A DNA stretch of 64,000 nucleotides, from positions 124,001-188,000 of the forward strand of contig JNJD01000009.1 in NCBI GenBank assembly GCA_000702685.1, given 5' to 3'. The stretch is from Lachnospiraceae bacterium AC2028. GTDB taxonomy: Bacteria; Bacillota; Clostridia; Lachnospirales; Lachnospiraceae. The notes under the pieces are model-generated. The model saw only the letters and a list, made by a program, of their open reading frames with translations, made no database searches and had not been told where the DNA came from. Below, one piece after another: positions 43,966 to 51,916 of this stretch; positions within the stretch are counted from its first letter, which is position 1, and each line of letters starts with the position of its first letter. The position numbers and the translations under genes are program-made.

Positions 43966-44721
43966 ATGGCAGAAAAAATCGTACAGACAGCAGGAAGAGA
44001 TCAGCTTGGTGAGTTTGCGCCGATGTTCGCACACTTAAATGATGACGTACTCTTTGGTGAGGTATGGAATGAAGAAGCAATAGATGTTAAGACAAAATGC
44101 ATCATTACGGTAGTTTCACTTATGGCTTCCGGTATTACAGATTCATCGCTTTCATATCATCTTCGGAATGCGAAGGCTCATGGCGTTACAAAGGAAGAGA
44201 TTGCTGCAATTATAACTCATGCCACCATGTATGTAGGATGGCCAAAGGGATGGGCGGTATTTCGTCTGGCTAAGGAAGTATGGAATGAAACGACAGAGTC
44301 TGTTACAGAGAAGGATAAGTATCAGAATACTATTTTCTTCCCTATCGGAGAAGAGAATCCTTATGGAGAGTTCTTCGTAGGACAGAGCTATCTTGCTCCT
44401 GTATCGAAAGACCAGGTACCGGTGTTCAATGTAACCTTTGAGCCGGGATGCAGAAACAACTGGCATATCCATCATGCAAAGAGTGGCGGCGGTCAGATGT
44501 TGATCTGCGTTGGTGGAAGAGGATACTATCAGGAATGGGGTAAAGAAGCCGTGGAGATGACTCCCGGTAAAGTAATAAACATTCCTGCTGAAGTAAAACA
44601 CTGGCACGGAGCAGCACCGGATTCATGGTTCTCGCATCTTGCGATCGAGGTTGCAGGTGAAGAGACAAGCAATGAATGGCTGGAAGCTGTATCTGATGAA
44701 GACTACGGCAAACTGAAATAG
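43966..44721 (+). CDS. Carboxymuconolactone decarboxylase-cupin fusion protein
   Basis: A 251-residue fusion. Residues 1-110 form an AhpD/CMD-like helical domain (VKTKCIITVVSLMASGITDSS; HLRNAKAHGVTKEEIAAIITH). The thiol pair CxxC of AhpD is absent. Residues 130-245 form a cupin with metal ligands in NNWHIHHAKSGGGQML and a later HWHGAAPDSW. The family often accompanies flavin reductases, so a detoxification or aromatic-compound role is likely. It ends the operon and is followed directly by an SD and an ATG-TAA. Confidence 0.85.
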   Translation: MAEKIVQTAGRDQLGEFAPMFAHLNDDVLFGEVWNEEAIDVKTKCIITVVSLMASGITDSSLSYHLRNAKAHGVTKEEIAAIITHATMYVGWPKGWAVFRLAKEVWNETTESVTEKDKYQNTIFFPIGEENPYGEFFVGQSYLAPVSKDQVPVFNVTFEPGCRNNWHIHHAKSGGGQMLICVGGRGYYQEWGKEAVEMTPGKVINIPAEVKHWHGAAPDSWFSHLAIEVAGEETSNEWLEAVSDEDYGKLK

Positions 44722-44749
44722 GAGGATCCGCAGATGTAATGACAGACAG

Positions 44750-44777
44750 TTGCCCATCCGATATAATGGGTGGGCAA
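44750..44777 (+). repeat. Inverted repeat with TATAAT in its loop
   Basis: TTGCCCATCC (44750-44759) pairs with GGGTGGGCAA (44768-44777, one T-G pair) around GATATAAT. No T run follows. It may be a hairpin or an operator over the promoter of the next small gene. Confidence 0.6.
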
Positions 44778-44803
44778 CCAAATATACTATGGAGGTAATA
44801 GTC

Positions 44804-45019
44804 ATGAACAAGTATGTTTCGCTGGATAAGCGAAGTAAGAAGGCGCAGCGCGAGTATCACGCAAAACAGAGACGCACCTGGGGAGAACTTAATCCCGTGA
44901 CAAGAAGCGTACCGAGCGGAAAGACTTACAATCGAAGGAAGGAAAAGCAGAGGATCGGCAAGGAATTCAGAAATGGATTTGATGCCGATCTTTTTTTGAA
45001 AAAAGTAGGTTTTCGGTAG
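44804..45019 (+). CDS. Small basic uncharacterised protein
   Basis: A 71-residue very basic soluble protein. It contains KRSKKAQREYHAKQRRTW and NPVTRSVPSGKTYNRRKEKQ. The charge suggests nucleic-acid or ribosome contact, but no known domain is evident. I believe similar short proteins occur widely in clostridia, without known function. ATG 44804 follows GGAGG; an upstream in-frame start would read through the inverted repeat and is rejected. It has its own terminator. Confidence 0.72.
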   Translation: MNKYVSLDKRSKKAQREYHAKQRRTWGELNPVTRSVPSGKTYNRRKEKQRIGKEFRNGFDADLFLKKVGFR

Positions 45020-45066
45020 GTTTCTGGTAAATCTTTATCATAAGAATGATATGATCAATAAAAAAT

Positions 45067-45098
45067 AGAATTCCTGATTTCGGGAATTCTTTTTTTTT
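45067..45098 (+). terminator. Intrinsic terminator after small basic protein
   Basis: Stem AGAATTCC/GGAATTCT (45067-45074, 45083-45090) plus a T-G pair, followed by an eight-T run. About 130 nt of unassigned sequence follows before the rhomboid gene end. Confidence 0.88.
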
Positions 45099-45226
45099 AT
45101 AGTTATTTGATCCTTATTCTTCAGGATAAAAATATCCGCCCAACCGGATCTTCAGCCGGCACGGCAGGTTCTTCGGAAGTACCGCATCCGCAAAGCACTG
45201 CTGCATTTTACGGTTGCAGCCGGATT

Positions 45227-45931
45227 TTATGAATCCATTACATCAAAAAACTCGTTTATAGTCTTTCGAAAAACAACCGCAAATATCACTCCTATGATGA
45301 TCCCCAGCAGGTGAATGATCATCGATGGAATGCCTGTCACTCCTTTTACGTTGGGCGATAAAGCAATTATCAGCGTCGGTATGGACATACCCATCAGAAA
45401 GTAGAACGATATCTGCGTGAACAGCTTTCCGAATCCGTACCTTTTTCCGAGCACGAACAATATGTATAACACTACCGGCATGAAGCAGAATGCCAGACCA
45501 GATGCTCCGTGAACGCCAAACTGTTCACCGTCTTTTAGATATTTCGAAGTATAGACGGCACCCATTATCAGACTGGCGATCACATCCGCAACCCAGGATG
45601 CGGCAAACAGGATAAGAGTCTTTTTTGTTCCGGTGACCTTTTCTACAAGGATTCCGAAGGGAAGTATCAAAAGCAGATTATATCCGAGATGACCGAGCGT
45701 CATATCCATCGCAGAATACGGAAAATCGGGAGGGATCAGTTCTTTCGGTATTCCCTGAAGGAAAATATATGTAACGAGCTGCCAGGGATATTCAATCGGA
45801 TACATAAGCCTGAGGGCCATGAAGGTCGAGGGGATAAGCTGCGATATCATTGTCACGATGATACATAACAATGCGGCAGTCATACTGAAAAACGGAATGC
45901 CTTTTCCCAAATAAATGTTTCTGATCTTCAT
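45227..45931 (-). CDS. Rhomboid-family intramembrane serine protease
   Basis: A 234-residue protein with about six membrane helices. Rhomboid features are visible: GHLGYNLLLILPFG (the loop/TM2 His-Asn region), FGVHGASGLAF with the catalytic Ser in GASG, and a late helix with the catalytic His in IHLLGIIIGVIFA. These place the Ser-His dyad in the bilayer. Substrate unknown. It lies 24 nt downstream of an XRE-TPR regulator gene and is probably cotranscribed with it. Confidence 0.8.
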   Translation of the reverse strand: MKIRNIYLGKGIPFFSMTAALLCIIVTMISQLIPSTFMALRLMYPIEYPWQLVTYIFLQGIPKELIPPDFPYSAMDMTLGHLGYNLLLILPFGILVEKVTGTKKTLILFAASWVADVIASLIMGAVYTSKYLKDGEQFGVHGASGLAFCFMPVVLYILFVLGKRYGFGKLFTQISFYFLMGMSIPTLIIALSPNVKGVTGIPSMIIHLLGIIIGVIFAVVFRKTINEFFDVMDS

Positions 45932-45955
45932 TACCCTATTCCTCCCAATGTATGT

Positions 45956-47041
45956 TTATGCATTGTTTAATTCATCCCAGAGCCGCTTTATCTTTTTGGA
46001 TGCTTTGTTTTTCGGAACTCTGTCAAACACGAGATTATTTATGACTTCGCAGGCTGTCTTTCCTGAGTAAATGACTGATACGACATCGGTTCCGCTGATG
46101 AATCTCAGATCGCTCATTTCATTAGCAGGAGTATTATCAAATCTGACTGCGAGTTCATATGCTTCTTTTATGTGATCTTTTGCCTGATCGGAATGGCCGA
46201 ATCTTTCTTCCCATACCGCAAGCAAAGCCAATGTCATGGCTTTTGATTCATCGGTATGAGATATGGATTTCGGATCATTCTTCATCGAATCGAGGAATCC
46301 CATAAGCCATTCCAAAGCGGATATACAGGTGACATCGTTCTTATGCGCATATGCGAACGAAGCGGCAAAGGCTGTAGCAAAAGCTTTGTTCAAAACTTCA
46401 CCCATTGAAGGCTCAACATATTTCATTGCCTCATCCGGCTGCCTCAATCCTATGGCATAAACGGATGCGATCATGCTACTGTTTATGTTGCAGATATTGT
46501 TTTTCTTTAATATCTCAAGCCCCCGGTTCATATCGCCTGATATCATGTAATTATTTGCCATAAGATTTAATATGGTCACTTCGTTTACGGAGCTGTTCGT
46601 ATTCTGATCCAAAAGCGTGATGGCCTGTTCAAACAGTTCATTTGATCTGACAATTGCCTCTTTGCTCATCTCCTCCATGGCTTTGGCCATATATATCTGC
46701 GCACAGGTATAGACTATCCGAAAATCGTTGGGATATTTGTTCAGCGCCTTTTCCGATTCGGCAACCGCATTTTCATAATCCTTTATTACAAGATAAGACG
46801 TAAGGCGATCAATCATGCTCTGAACATTACCGCTTTGCATGGTGTATCCAAGAAGAGAGTCCACGGATACTTCAAACAGATCGGCAAGTTCTATCAAAAG
46901 CCTGATCTCGGGCATGGAAAGACCTGCCTCCCATTTATATACGGCACCGACAGTAACACCCAAAGCATCTGCCAGCTGCTCCTGCGTCATTGAATGCTGT
47001 TTGCGCAGGCTTCTGATATTCTCGGATAATCTTATCTGCAT
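45956..47041 (-). CDS. XRE-type regulator with TPR-like C-terminal domain (copy 1)
   Basis: A 361-residue protein. Residues 1-65 are an XRE/Cro helix-turn-helix (SENIRSLRKQHSMTQEQLAD and VTVGAVYKWEAGLSMPEI). The rest is helical, with TPR-like units such as DYENAVAESEKALNKYPNDF. This layout resembles Rap/PlcR-like peptide-sensing regulators, but no peptide gene is obvious nearby. Upstream lie two 15-bp direct repeats that are probable operators. Cotranscribed with the rhomboid gene. Confidence 0.82.
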   Translation of the reverse strand: MQIRLSENIRSLRKQHSMTQEQLADALGVTVGAVYKWEAGLSMPEIRLLIELADLFEVSVDSLLGYTMQSGNVQSMIDRLTSYLVIKDYENAVAESEKALNKYPNDFRIVYTCAQIYMAKAMEEMSKEAIVRSNELFEQAITLLDQNTNSSVNEVTILNLMANNYMISGDMNRGLEILKKNNICNINSSMIASVYAIGLRQPDEAMKYVEPSMGEVLNKAFATAFAASFAYAHKNDVTCISALEWLMGFLDSMKNDPKSISHTDESKAMTLALLAVWEERFGHSDQAKDHIKEAYELAVRFDNTPANEMSDLRFISGTDVVSVIYSGKTACEVINNLVFDRVPKNKASKKIKRLWDELNNA

Positions 47042-47091
47042 ATCATTGATTTCCTTTCATCAACTTATCATTTTGAACATGAAACTTGAAG

Positions 47092-47138
47092 ATACCGCTA
47101 ATATGAATTGTATAATATTTTTTATACCGTTAGTATGA
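47092..47138 (-). promoter_or_regulatory. Pair of 15-bp direct repeats upstream of XRE copy 1
   Basis: ATACCGCTAATATGA (47092-47106) and ATACCGTTAGTATGA (47124-47138) differ at two bases and start 32 bp apart, about three helical turns. Each contains an ATAC/GTAT-like inverted core. AT-rich -10-like sequence lies between them. The second copy overlaps the 3' end of XRE copy 2. Confidence 0.6.
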
Positions 47139-48224
47139 GAAAAGAACTTTATATCGCGGGTCTTTCATAATTCCGGACTTTATTTTCTTCGTGAAGGAAC
47201 TGATGGCGTTTTCGAAGAATTTCGGTTCACACATATAGATGGTTCCGTTTGATGCATCCACTCCCTTCAGCAACCCGGTTTGGAAGAGATCGCCGTTTTG
47301 ATGCTCCCGTGTGTCACTCCACTTTTGAGCCCTGTCATCACTCCACTTTTTGAACTTCACATATTCTTTGAAGGCTGATTCGAAAAACTTAAGTGCCTTA
47401 TCATAGTCCTTAATGTTTCCTGCAATTCTTACACAGCATAAATCTATAAAACACAGATCACTTCCGTAACCGAAGTGTTCTTTCCCCAAAACCAGTTCGA
47501 ACAGGCGCCGCTCCGATAAAAGAATATCCAGAGTGTCGGCAGAATTTAACAGCTCGCTGCTTCTGTAAATGGTTTCCTCAACATATCGCCGCAGTTCGTG
47601 AAGCAGTGAAAGGACGGCTTCCCCGCAATATGGTTTTTCGTCTTTTATTCCGGTTATCTGAGCCAGGAGCACTTCACGGCATATGCGAAGACCCGGCTGT
47701 TCACAGGCCTTCTTTATCGCTTTGTCCGCATCTCCCAGTTCTGAATAGATCGGCAGAAGAGTGGTTATGCATTCCGGGTCGTAAGGCAAAAGCTTTTCGT
47801 AGAGACCGACTGCCTCATTAAAGAATGCTTTCCTTTTCTCATCCGTGCTTTGCCAGCCTTGTATGGTCAGTGCTAATGCCAAAGGCTGAAGCAACTTGGG
47901 TTCGCCGGGGAATTCTTCAATGCCTTCCCTTAACAGGTCGATGCATTCCGTCATGTCCTGCCCGCGGTTTATTAATTCCTGAGCTTTATCCGCATATTCC
48001 CGGATTCTTTTATCCCTGTCATTGTCATAACCGAATAATGAATCTATCGTCACGTGAAAATAGTTCGCGATGGCGGGAATCATATTCATATCGGGATATC
48101 CGCCGTTTGCTTCCCATCTGGAAACTGCCTGGGCTGTAACTCCGAGTGCGGTGGCAAGATCTTCCTGTTTTCTGCCGTCCCTTTTTCTCAGTTCACGTAT
48201 TTTTTCTCCAATGTTTACCTGCAT
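47130..48224 (-). CDS. XRE-type regulator with TPR-like C-terminal domain (copy 2)
   Basis: A 364-residue paralogue of the neighbouring XRE-TPR regulator. The helix-turn-helix reads GEKIRELRKRDGRKQEDLAT and VTAQAVSRWEANGGYPDM. The helical remainder contains IDLLREGIEEFPGEPKLL and similar repeats. A short internal repeat, KKWSDDRAQKWSDTRE, is near residue 305. It is divergent from the MarR gene across an interval with three inverted repeats. Target genes unknown; XRE copy 1 and the rhomboid lie just downstream. Confidence 0.8.
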   Translation of the reverse strand: MQVNIGEKIRELRKRDGRKQEDLATALGVTAQAVSRWEANGGYPDMNMIPAIANYFHVTIDSLFGYDNDRDKRIREYADKAQELINRGQDMTECIDLLREGIEEFPGEPKLLQPLALALTIQGWQSTDEKRKAFFNEAVGLYEKLLPYDPECITTLLPIYSELGDADKAIKKACEQPGLRICREVLLAQITGIKDEKPYCGEAVLSLLHELRRYVEETIYRSSELLNSADTLDILLSERRLFELVLGKEHFGYGSDLCFIDLCCVRIAGNIKDYDKALKFFESAFKEYVKFKKWSDDRAQKWSDTREHQNGDLFQTGLLKGVDASNGTIYMCEPKFFENAISSFTKKIKSGIMKDPRYKVLFSY

Positions 48225-48281
48225 CTTTTTCCTCCGTATGGTTTATTCACCGGTGTAGGGAAAGCATATCAGGATGTAGAT

Positions 48282-48348
48282 CCCAAAACAATTATCAATT
48301 TATTGTTTATAAAACAAGTATTGCTTGATTTGAAATCCTTGTTTTGGG
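48282..48348. repeat. Nested inverted repeats between XRE copy 2 and MarR genes
   Basis: CCCAAAACAA (48282-48291) is the reverse complement of TTGTTTTGGG (48339-48348). Inside lies TTGTTT-ATA-AAACAA (48303-48317), a perfect 6-3-6 palindrome. The shared AAACAA/TTGTTT core suggests several binding sites for one regulator. Confidence 0.55.
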
Positions 48349-48351
48349 GAA

Positions 48352-48402
48352 TTGACAGAAAATAAGTAATATATTACATTATTTGCATAGGTAATATGTT
48401 AC
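48352..48402 (+). promoter_or_regulatory. marR promoter with twin palindromic operators
   Basis: -35 TTGACA (48352-48357), a 17-bp spacer and -10-like TACATT (48375-48380). GTAATATATTAC (48366-48377, perfect palindrome) covers the spacer and -10. GTAATATGTTAC (48391-48402) lies 25 bp downstream. Binding would block initiation. Confidence 0.65.
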
Positions 48403-48422
48403 ATATTATGAAAGGGACATAT

Positions 48423-48902
48423 ATGAATTACGATGGAGCAATGAATATCGAAAAAGTACAGTTTGGGGACATGCCTCCGCAGCCCTTTCTGCTCGGACTT
48501 CTCAGTGCTTTTGACAACAGGTATCAGGCGGCGGCCGATGCATATCTGAAGGAGATCACATGGAAACAGTTCTTTGCAATAATCTGTATCAACTTATGCA
48601 AGGAGCCTCCGACCCTGAATGAGCTTTCGGATGTTATGGGCAGCTCTCATCAGAATGTGAAGCAGATATTGCTGAAACTTGAAAAAAGAGGGTTTGTTTC
48701 GACTACACCCGATGAAAAGGATAAGCGAAAGCAGCGCATATTTGTTACGGATAAATGCAGGGCATTTTTGGAACAGAACGACAATAACGGTCAGCAGAGC
48801 CGGGACATCATCGGAAAGATCTTTGACGGGATCGGTGAAAAGAGCCTGCAGACTACGATACAAACTATCATGACGATGGAAAGGAATCTTAGTAAACTAT
48901 GA
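48423..48902 (+). CDS. MarR-family transcriptional regulator
   Basis: A 159-residue winged-helix regulator. The MarR core shows WKQFFAIICINLCKEPPTLN, then LSDVMGSSHQNVKQILLKLE (recognition helix), and wing GFVSTTPDEKDKRKQRIFVT. ATG 48423 follows AAAGGG. It overlaps the next gene, a flavodoxin, by 4 nt, and two palindromic operators overlap its promoter, so autoregulation of a MarR-flavodoxin-hydrolase operon is likely. The effector is unknown. Confidence 0.88.
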   Translation: MNYDGAMNIEKVQFGDMPPQPFLLGLLSAFDNRYQAAADAYLKEITWKQFFAIICINLCKEPPTLNELSDVMGSSHQNVKQILLKLEKRGFVSTTPDEKDKRKQRIFVTDKCRAFLEQNDNNGQQSRDIIGKIFDGIGEKSLQTTIQTIMTMERNLSKL

Positions 48903-49462
48903 AGACATTGATCATTTATACCTCACAGACAGGATTTACGAAAAAGTACGCGCAGTGGATTGCAGAGAAAGTGAGCGGCGATCTGCTTGATCAGAAGGAC
49001 GCCCGGAAGAAGAGCGGGGAATTCTTTGATGAATATGATGCGATCTGCTATGGCGGATGGGCTATGGCGGGAAGCATTGTAAAATCAAAGTGGTTCCTGG
49101 AAAAAGCCGCAGACCTGAAATCAAAGAGGCTTGCCATGTTCTGTGTGGGTGGCAGCCCAAGCGATAATCCGGACGTGGATGCATATCTTCAAAACGCTCT
49201 CACTGAAGAGGAGAAGAAGTATATAAAACTGTTTTACTGCCCCGGCGGGTTCAACTATGAGAACATGAAGGCGCCGTCCAGGATCGCAATGAAGATGTTT
49301 ACCTCCATGCTGAAGAATAAAAAAGATGCGACTGAAAAAGAAAAAGTTATGGCCGAGAAAATGTCTTCGTCCTATGATATCTCTGATATAAAATACATAG
49401 AACCGATCGTTTCGTATCTGGAAGATGCAGGCAATGAAAAAACCGAGAAGGATGTCGAGTGA
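48899..49462 (+). CDS. Flavodoxin-domain protein
   Basis: A 187-residue protein with flavodoxin fold. The FMN loop is YTSQTGFTKKYAQWIAE at residues 7-23, and the glycine-rich YGGWAMAGSIVKSKWFL is near 50-66, resembling HemG/flavodoxin_5 proteins. The C-terminal 60 residues are charged and helical. It may serve as a redox carrier or quinone/protoporphyrinogen-type oxidoreductase. Translationally coupled to marR by a 4-nt overlap. Confidence 0.82.
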   Translation: MKTLIIYTSQTGFTKKYAQWIAEKVSGDLLDQKDARKKSGEFFDEYDAICYGGWAMAGSIVKSKWFLEKAADLKSKRLAMFCVGGSPSDNPDVDAYLQNALTEEEKKYIKLFYCPGGFNYENMKAPSRIAMKMFTSMLKNKKDATEKEKVMAEKMSSSYDISDIKYIEPIVSYLEDAGNEKTEKDVE

Positions 49463-49468
49463 AGGATA

Positions 49469-50395
49469 ATGAAATATAAGATAAATGATGAATTGAAAAG
49501 TCTTTCAAGGATCAGTGGATCGCTGATAGGCCGGTTTTATCCCTTGATAAATAAGGGATATTCGCGGTACAAATGCGATTCGGATGAGAGCGTTAAGGTT
49601 ACCTGTTATCTCACTCCGGGGTACAGGGATGAGAAACTGTCGACTCTTGTTATCGAGCCTAAGGAATGCAGCGGCACCCTTCCCTGTATCATGTTTTACC
49701 ACGGCGGCGGATTCCTGCTTAAAGCTTCCCAGGCGTACTATAAGCTTGCCAAGCAGTATGCGGCTCAGGCAAACTGCAAGGTTGTATTTGCCGATTACAG
49801 GCTGCTTCCGGAGAACAGATATCCCGTTGCCATAGAAGATTGTTACTGCACATATATGTGGGCTCTGGATAACGCGGAAAAGTTAGGTATAGATCCCGAC
49901 AGGATCATAGTTACCGGTGACAGCGCGGGCGGAAATATTGCATGCGCTGTCCCTATGATGCTTAAGGACAGAGATGTTCCGCTTCCCAAAGGTGCTCTGC
50001 TTATTTATCCCGTACTTGATAAAAGAATGCAGACGGAATCGATGAAGAGATTTACCGATACTCCCATATGGGATTCAAAGTGCGAAGAGATGTTATGGGA
50101 TATGTATCTGAAAGGCACAAAGGCCGGGGATGCAAAATATGCTTCAATCTCCGAAGCACCTTCTTTGGATTATTTTCCGGAGACATATATGGAAGTGGCG
50201 GAATTTGACTGTCTTCATGATGAAGGAGTTGAATTCGCAAAACGCCTGGAAACCGAAGGCGTGCCTGTGGAAATTCATGATATCAAGGGAGCATGCCACG
50301 GATTTGAATCTGTTTTAAAAAGCTCCATGGTTAAGGAATGCATCGAAAGACGGATTTTATGGATCAAAAAGATTTTTGAACCAACCGAAAAATGA
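49469..50395 (+). CDS. Alpha/beta hydrolase, hormone-sensitive-lipase type
   Basis: A 308-residue esterase-like protein. The HSL oxyanion motif HGGGF is near residue 76, the nucleophile motif GDSAGG near 152, and late Asp and His in EFDCLHDEGVEFAKRL and KGACHGFES complete the triad. Acts on short-chain esters in this family; the true substrate is unknown. It follows the flavodoxin gene after 6 nt and ends the MarR operon with a terminator. Confidence 0.9.
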   Translation: MKYKINDELKSLSRISGSLIGRFYPLINKGYSRYKCDSDESVKVTCYLTPGYRDEKLSTLVIEPKECSGTLPCIMFYHGGGFLLKASQAYYKLAKQYAAQANCKVVFADYRLLPENRYPVAIEDCYCTYMWALDNAEKLGIDPDRIIVTGDSAGGNIACAVPMMLKDRDVPLPKGALLIYPVLDKRMQTESMKRFTDTPIWDSKCEEMLWDMYLKGTKAGDAKYASISEAPSLDYFPETYMEVAEFDCLHDEGVEFAKRLETEGVPVEIHDIKGACHGFESVLKSSMVKECIERRILWIKKIFEPTEK

Positions 50396-50415
50396 TTTTG
50401 TGATCCCCTATGATT

Positions 50416-50453
50416 AAAAAGGAGTTCCCGAGAAGTCGGAAATTCCTTTTTTT
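50416..50453 (+). terminator. Terminator of the MarR operon
   Basis: A 16-position stem with one mismatch (50416-50431 with 50436-50451), loop GAAG, and T run. Confidence 0.88.
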
Positions 50454-50591
50454 GTGATAAAAAGGCGGTTTGCAACGGCTTTTAACATAATTGTCAGCCT
50501 TGGTTGACAGATTGCCAAGCAAGGTTGGTAGTGTTCTGCGGGTCAAAATATTACGATTTTTTCATCAAATCTGATTTCCAAAAGGAGGAAA

Positions 50592-51473
50592 ATGATGAAA
50601 AAAAGTAATGAAAATGGTTTGAGCAGGAAAAAAGCAATTATCTGTTCGGTAATGGCAATAGTAATACTCCTTGTATCCGAGTTCCTTTCGAGCATTCCGG
50701 CGCTTTTGCTCCAAATTGCGGGAATTCCCTCAATGATAGGGATCGTTTTGAACGGATTTCTCTACATTTCCTTAACTCTGGTACTGGTTAAGCTGTTTTT
50801 TGGAAAGATAATGCACCTGGATATGGCCGGACTCGGCTTAACAAGGTTTTCCGTAAAGCCAAAGTGGCTGCTGGCCGGATTTTTGCTCCCGATAGCGGTG
50901 ATGGCGGTATATCTGCTTCTGCTCCCCGGGGAATATGTATCATCGGATATGGGAAGGGGCGAGATCCTTGAAACTCTCGGGATCGGTGTTTTCTGCACCG
51001 GATTCGGTGCCGGATTTGTCGAAGAGATCGTCTTCAGGGGCGTGATCTTTAATTCACTTCGGAAAGCATTTAATACTAAGGTCGGAGTCATCCTTCCGTC
51101 CGTGCTTTTCGGGATCGTACACATCCTGGGAATGGACTTTTCTCTCGGAAGCTGTCTGCTTGTCATACTTGCAGGAACGGCTGCGGGCATCATGTTTTCG
51201 GTCATAACCATCGAATCCGGCTCTGTCTGGAGCAATGCCCTTGTTCATTCCCTGTGGAATATCATTGTCATCGGCGGTGGAGTGACCGTGGCACTGCAGC
51301 CAAGCGAGAGCTCGGCAATGACATATATCCCCGCAAATAAGTCTTTTATCGTTACCGGAGGGGATTTCGGAATAGAATCTTCGGCAATATCTCTTGTAGC
51401 CTATATCGCAGTAATTGTGATAGCATTAATGATGATGAAAAAGAAAACGGGGGCTGAGGAAAATGGAATTTAA
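50592..51473 (+). CDS. CPBP-family intramembrane metalloprotease
   Basis: A 293-residue membrane protein with about eight hydrophobic helices. CPBP motifs are FVEEIVFRGVIFNSL near residue 140, FGIVHILGM near 175 and HSLWNIIVIG near 217. This is the second CPBP protein in the window and lacks the Q/P-rich tail of the first. Upstream, TTGACA (50504-50509) sits in the loop of the inverted repeat CTTGG/CCAAG, but a good -10 is not seen. It overlaps an XRE gene by 11 nt; the regulator may act with the protease. Confidence 0.85.
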   Translation: MMKKSNENGLSRKKAIICSVMAIVILLVSEFLSSIPALLLQIAGIPSMIGIVLNGFLYISLTLVLVKLFFGKIMHLDMAGLGLTRFSVKPKWLLAGFLLPIAVMAVYLLLLPGEYVSSDMGRGEILETLGIGVFCTGFGAGFVEEIVFRGVIFNSLRKAFNTKVGVILPSVLFGIVHILGMDFSLGSCLLVILAGTAAGIMFSVITIESGSVWSNALVHSLWNIIVIGGGVTVALQPSESSAMTYIPANKSFIVTGGDFGIESSAISLVAYIAVIVIALMMMKKKTGAEENGI

Positions 51474-51858
51474 CAATAAATTATATGAACTGCGTAAGCA
51501 AAAAGGATTTTCCCAGGAAGAACTTGCAAGCCGCCTGAATGTTTCCCGCCAGACCGTATCCAAATGGGAACTCGGCGAATCCTCACCCGATATGGAAAAA
51601 CTGATCGCAATGAGCGATCTGTTCGGGATAACCCTGGATGAGCTGGTATTGGATAAAGCACCCGCCCGGCCCGATTCCGCGCCTGCATCCGCTAAGGCTG
51701 ATATTGCGGGAGAGATAAAAGAAAAAGTATTGACCGAGGACAACAAGAAGAAGGCCAAAAAGGGTCTTAAGATCGCAGGGATAATTATCGGCACGATCGT
51801 GATAATAGATCTGCTTTCAATGATCATATACTTCGTGTTATTCGGAGCGCCGGCATAA
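51463..51858 (+). CDS. Membrane-anchored XRE-family regulator
   Basis: A 131-residue protein with an N-terminal helix-turn-helix (NKLYELRKQKGFSQEELASR; VSRQTVSKWELGESSPDM, residues 5-60). A linker rich in A, P, K and E follows, with one C-terminal membrane helix (about residues 105-128). Such membrane-tethered XRE proteins are common in Firmicutes. The 11-nt overlap with the CPBP gene suggests functional pairing, perhaps release by proteolysis, which is inference. Confidence 0.85.
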   Translation: MEFNNKLYELRKQKGFSQEELASRLNVSRQTVSKWELGESSPDMEKLIAMSDLFGITLDELVLDKAPARPDSAPASAKADIAGEIKEKVLTEDNKKKAKKGLKIAGIIIGTIVIIDLLSMIIYFVLFGAPA

Positions 51859-51916
51859 AGGGGCCGAGCTTCGTATTTCTGTCAAAAAAGACCATCGGGA
51901 CGAAAAGGAGTTTCGT

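Noticed and set aside
45114-45206. Thirty-residue minus-strand open frame between the small basic protein's terminator and the rhomboid gene.
   Set aside because: No SD, no recognisable family, and the frame is open upstream only to a nearby stop. It could be a gene remnant, but evidence is too thin.
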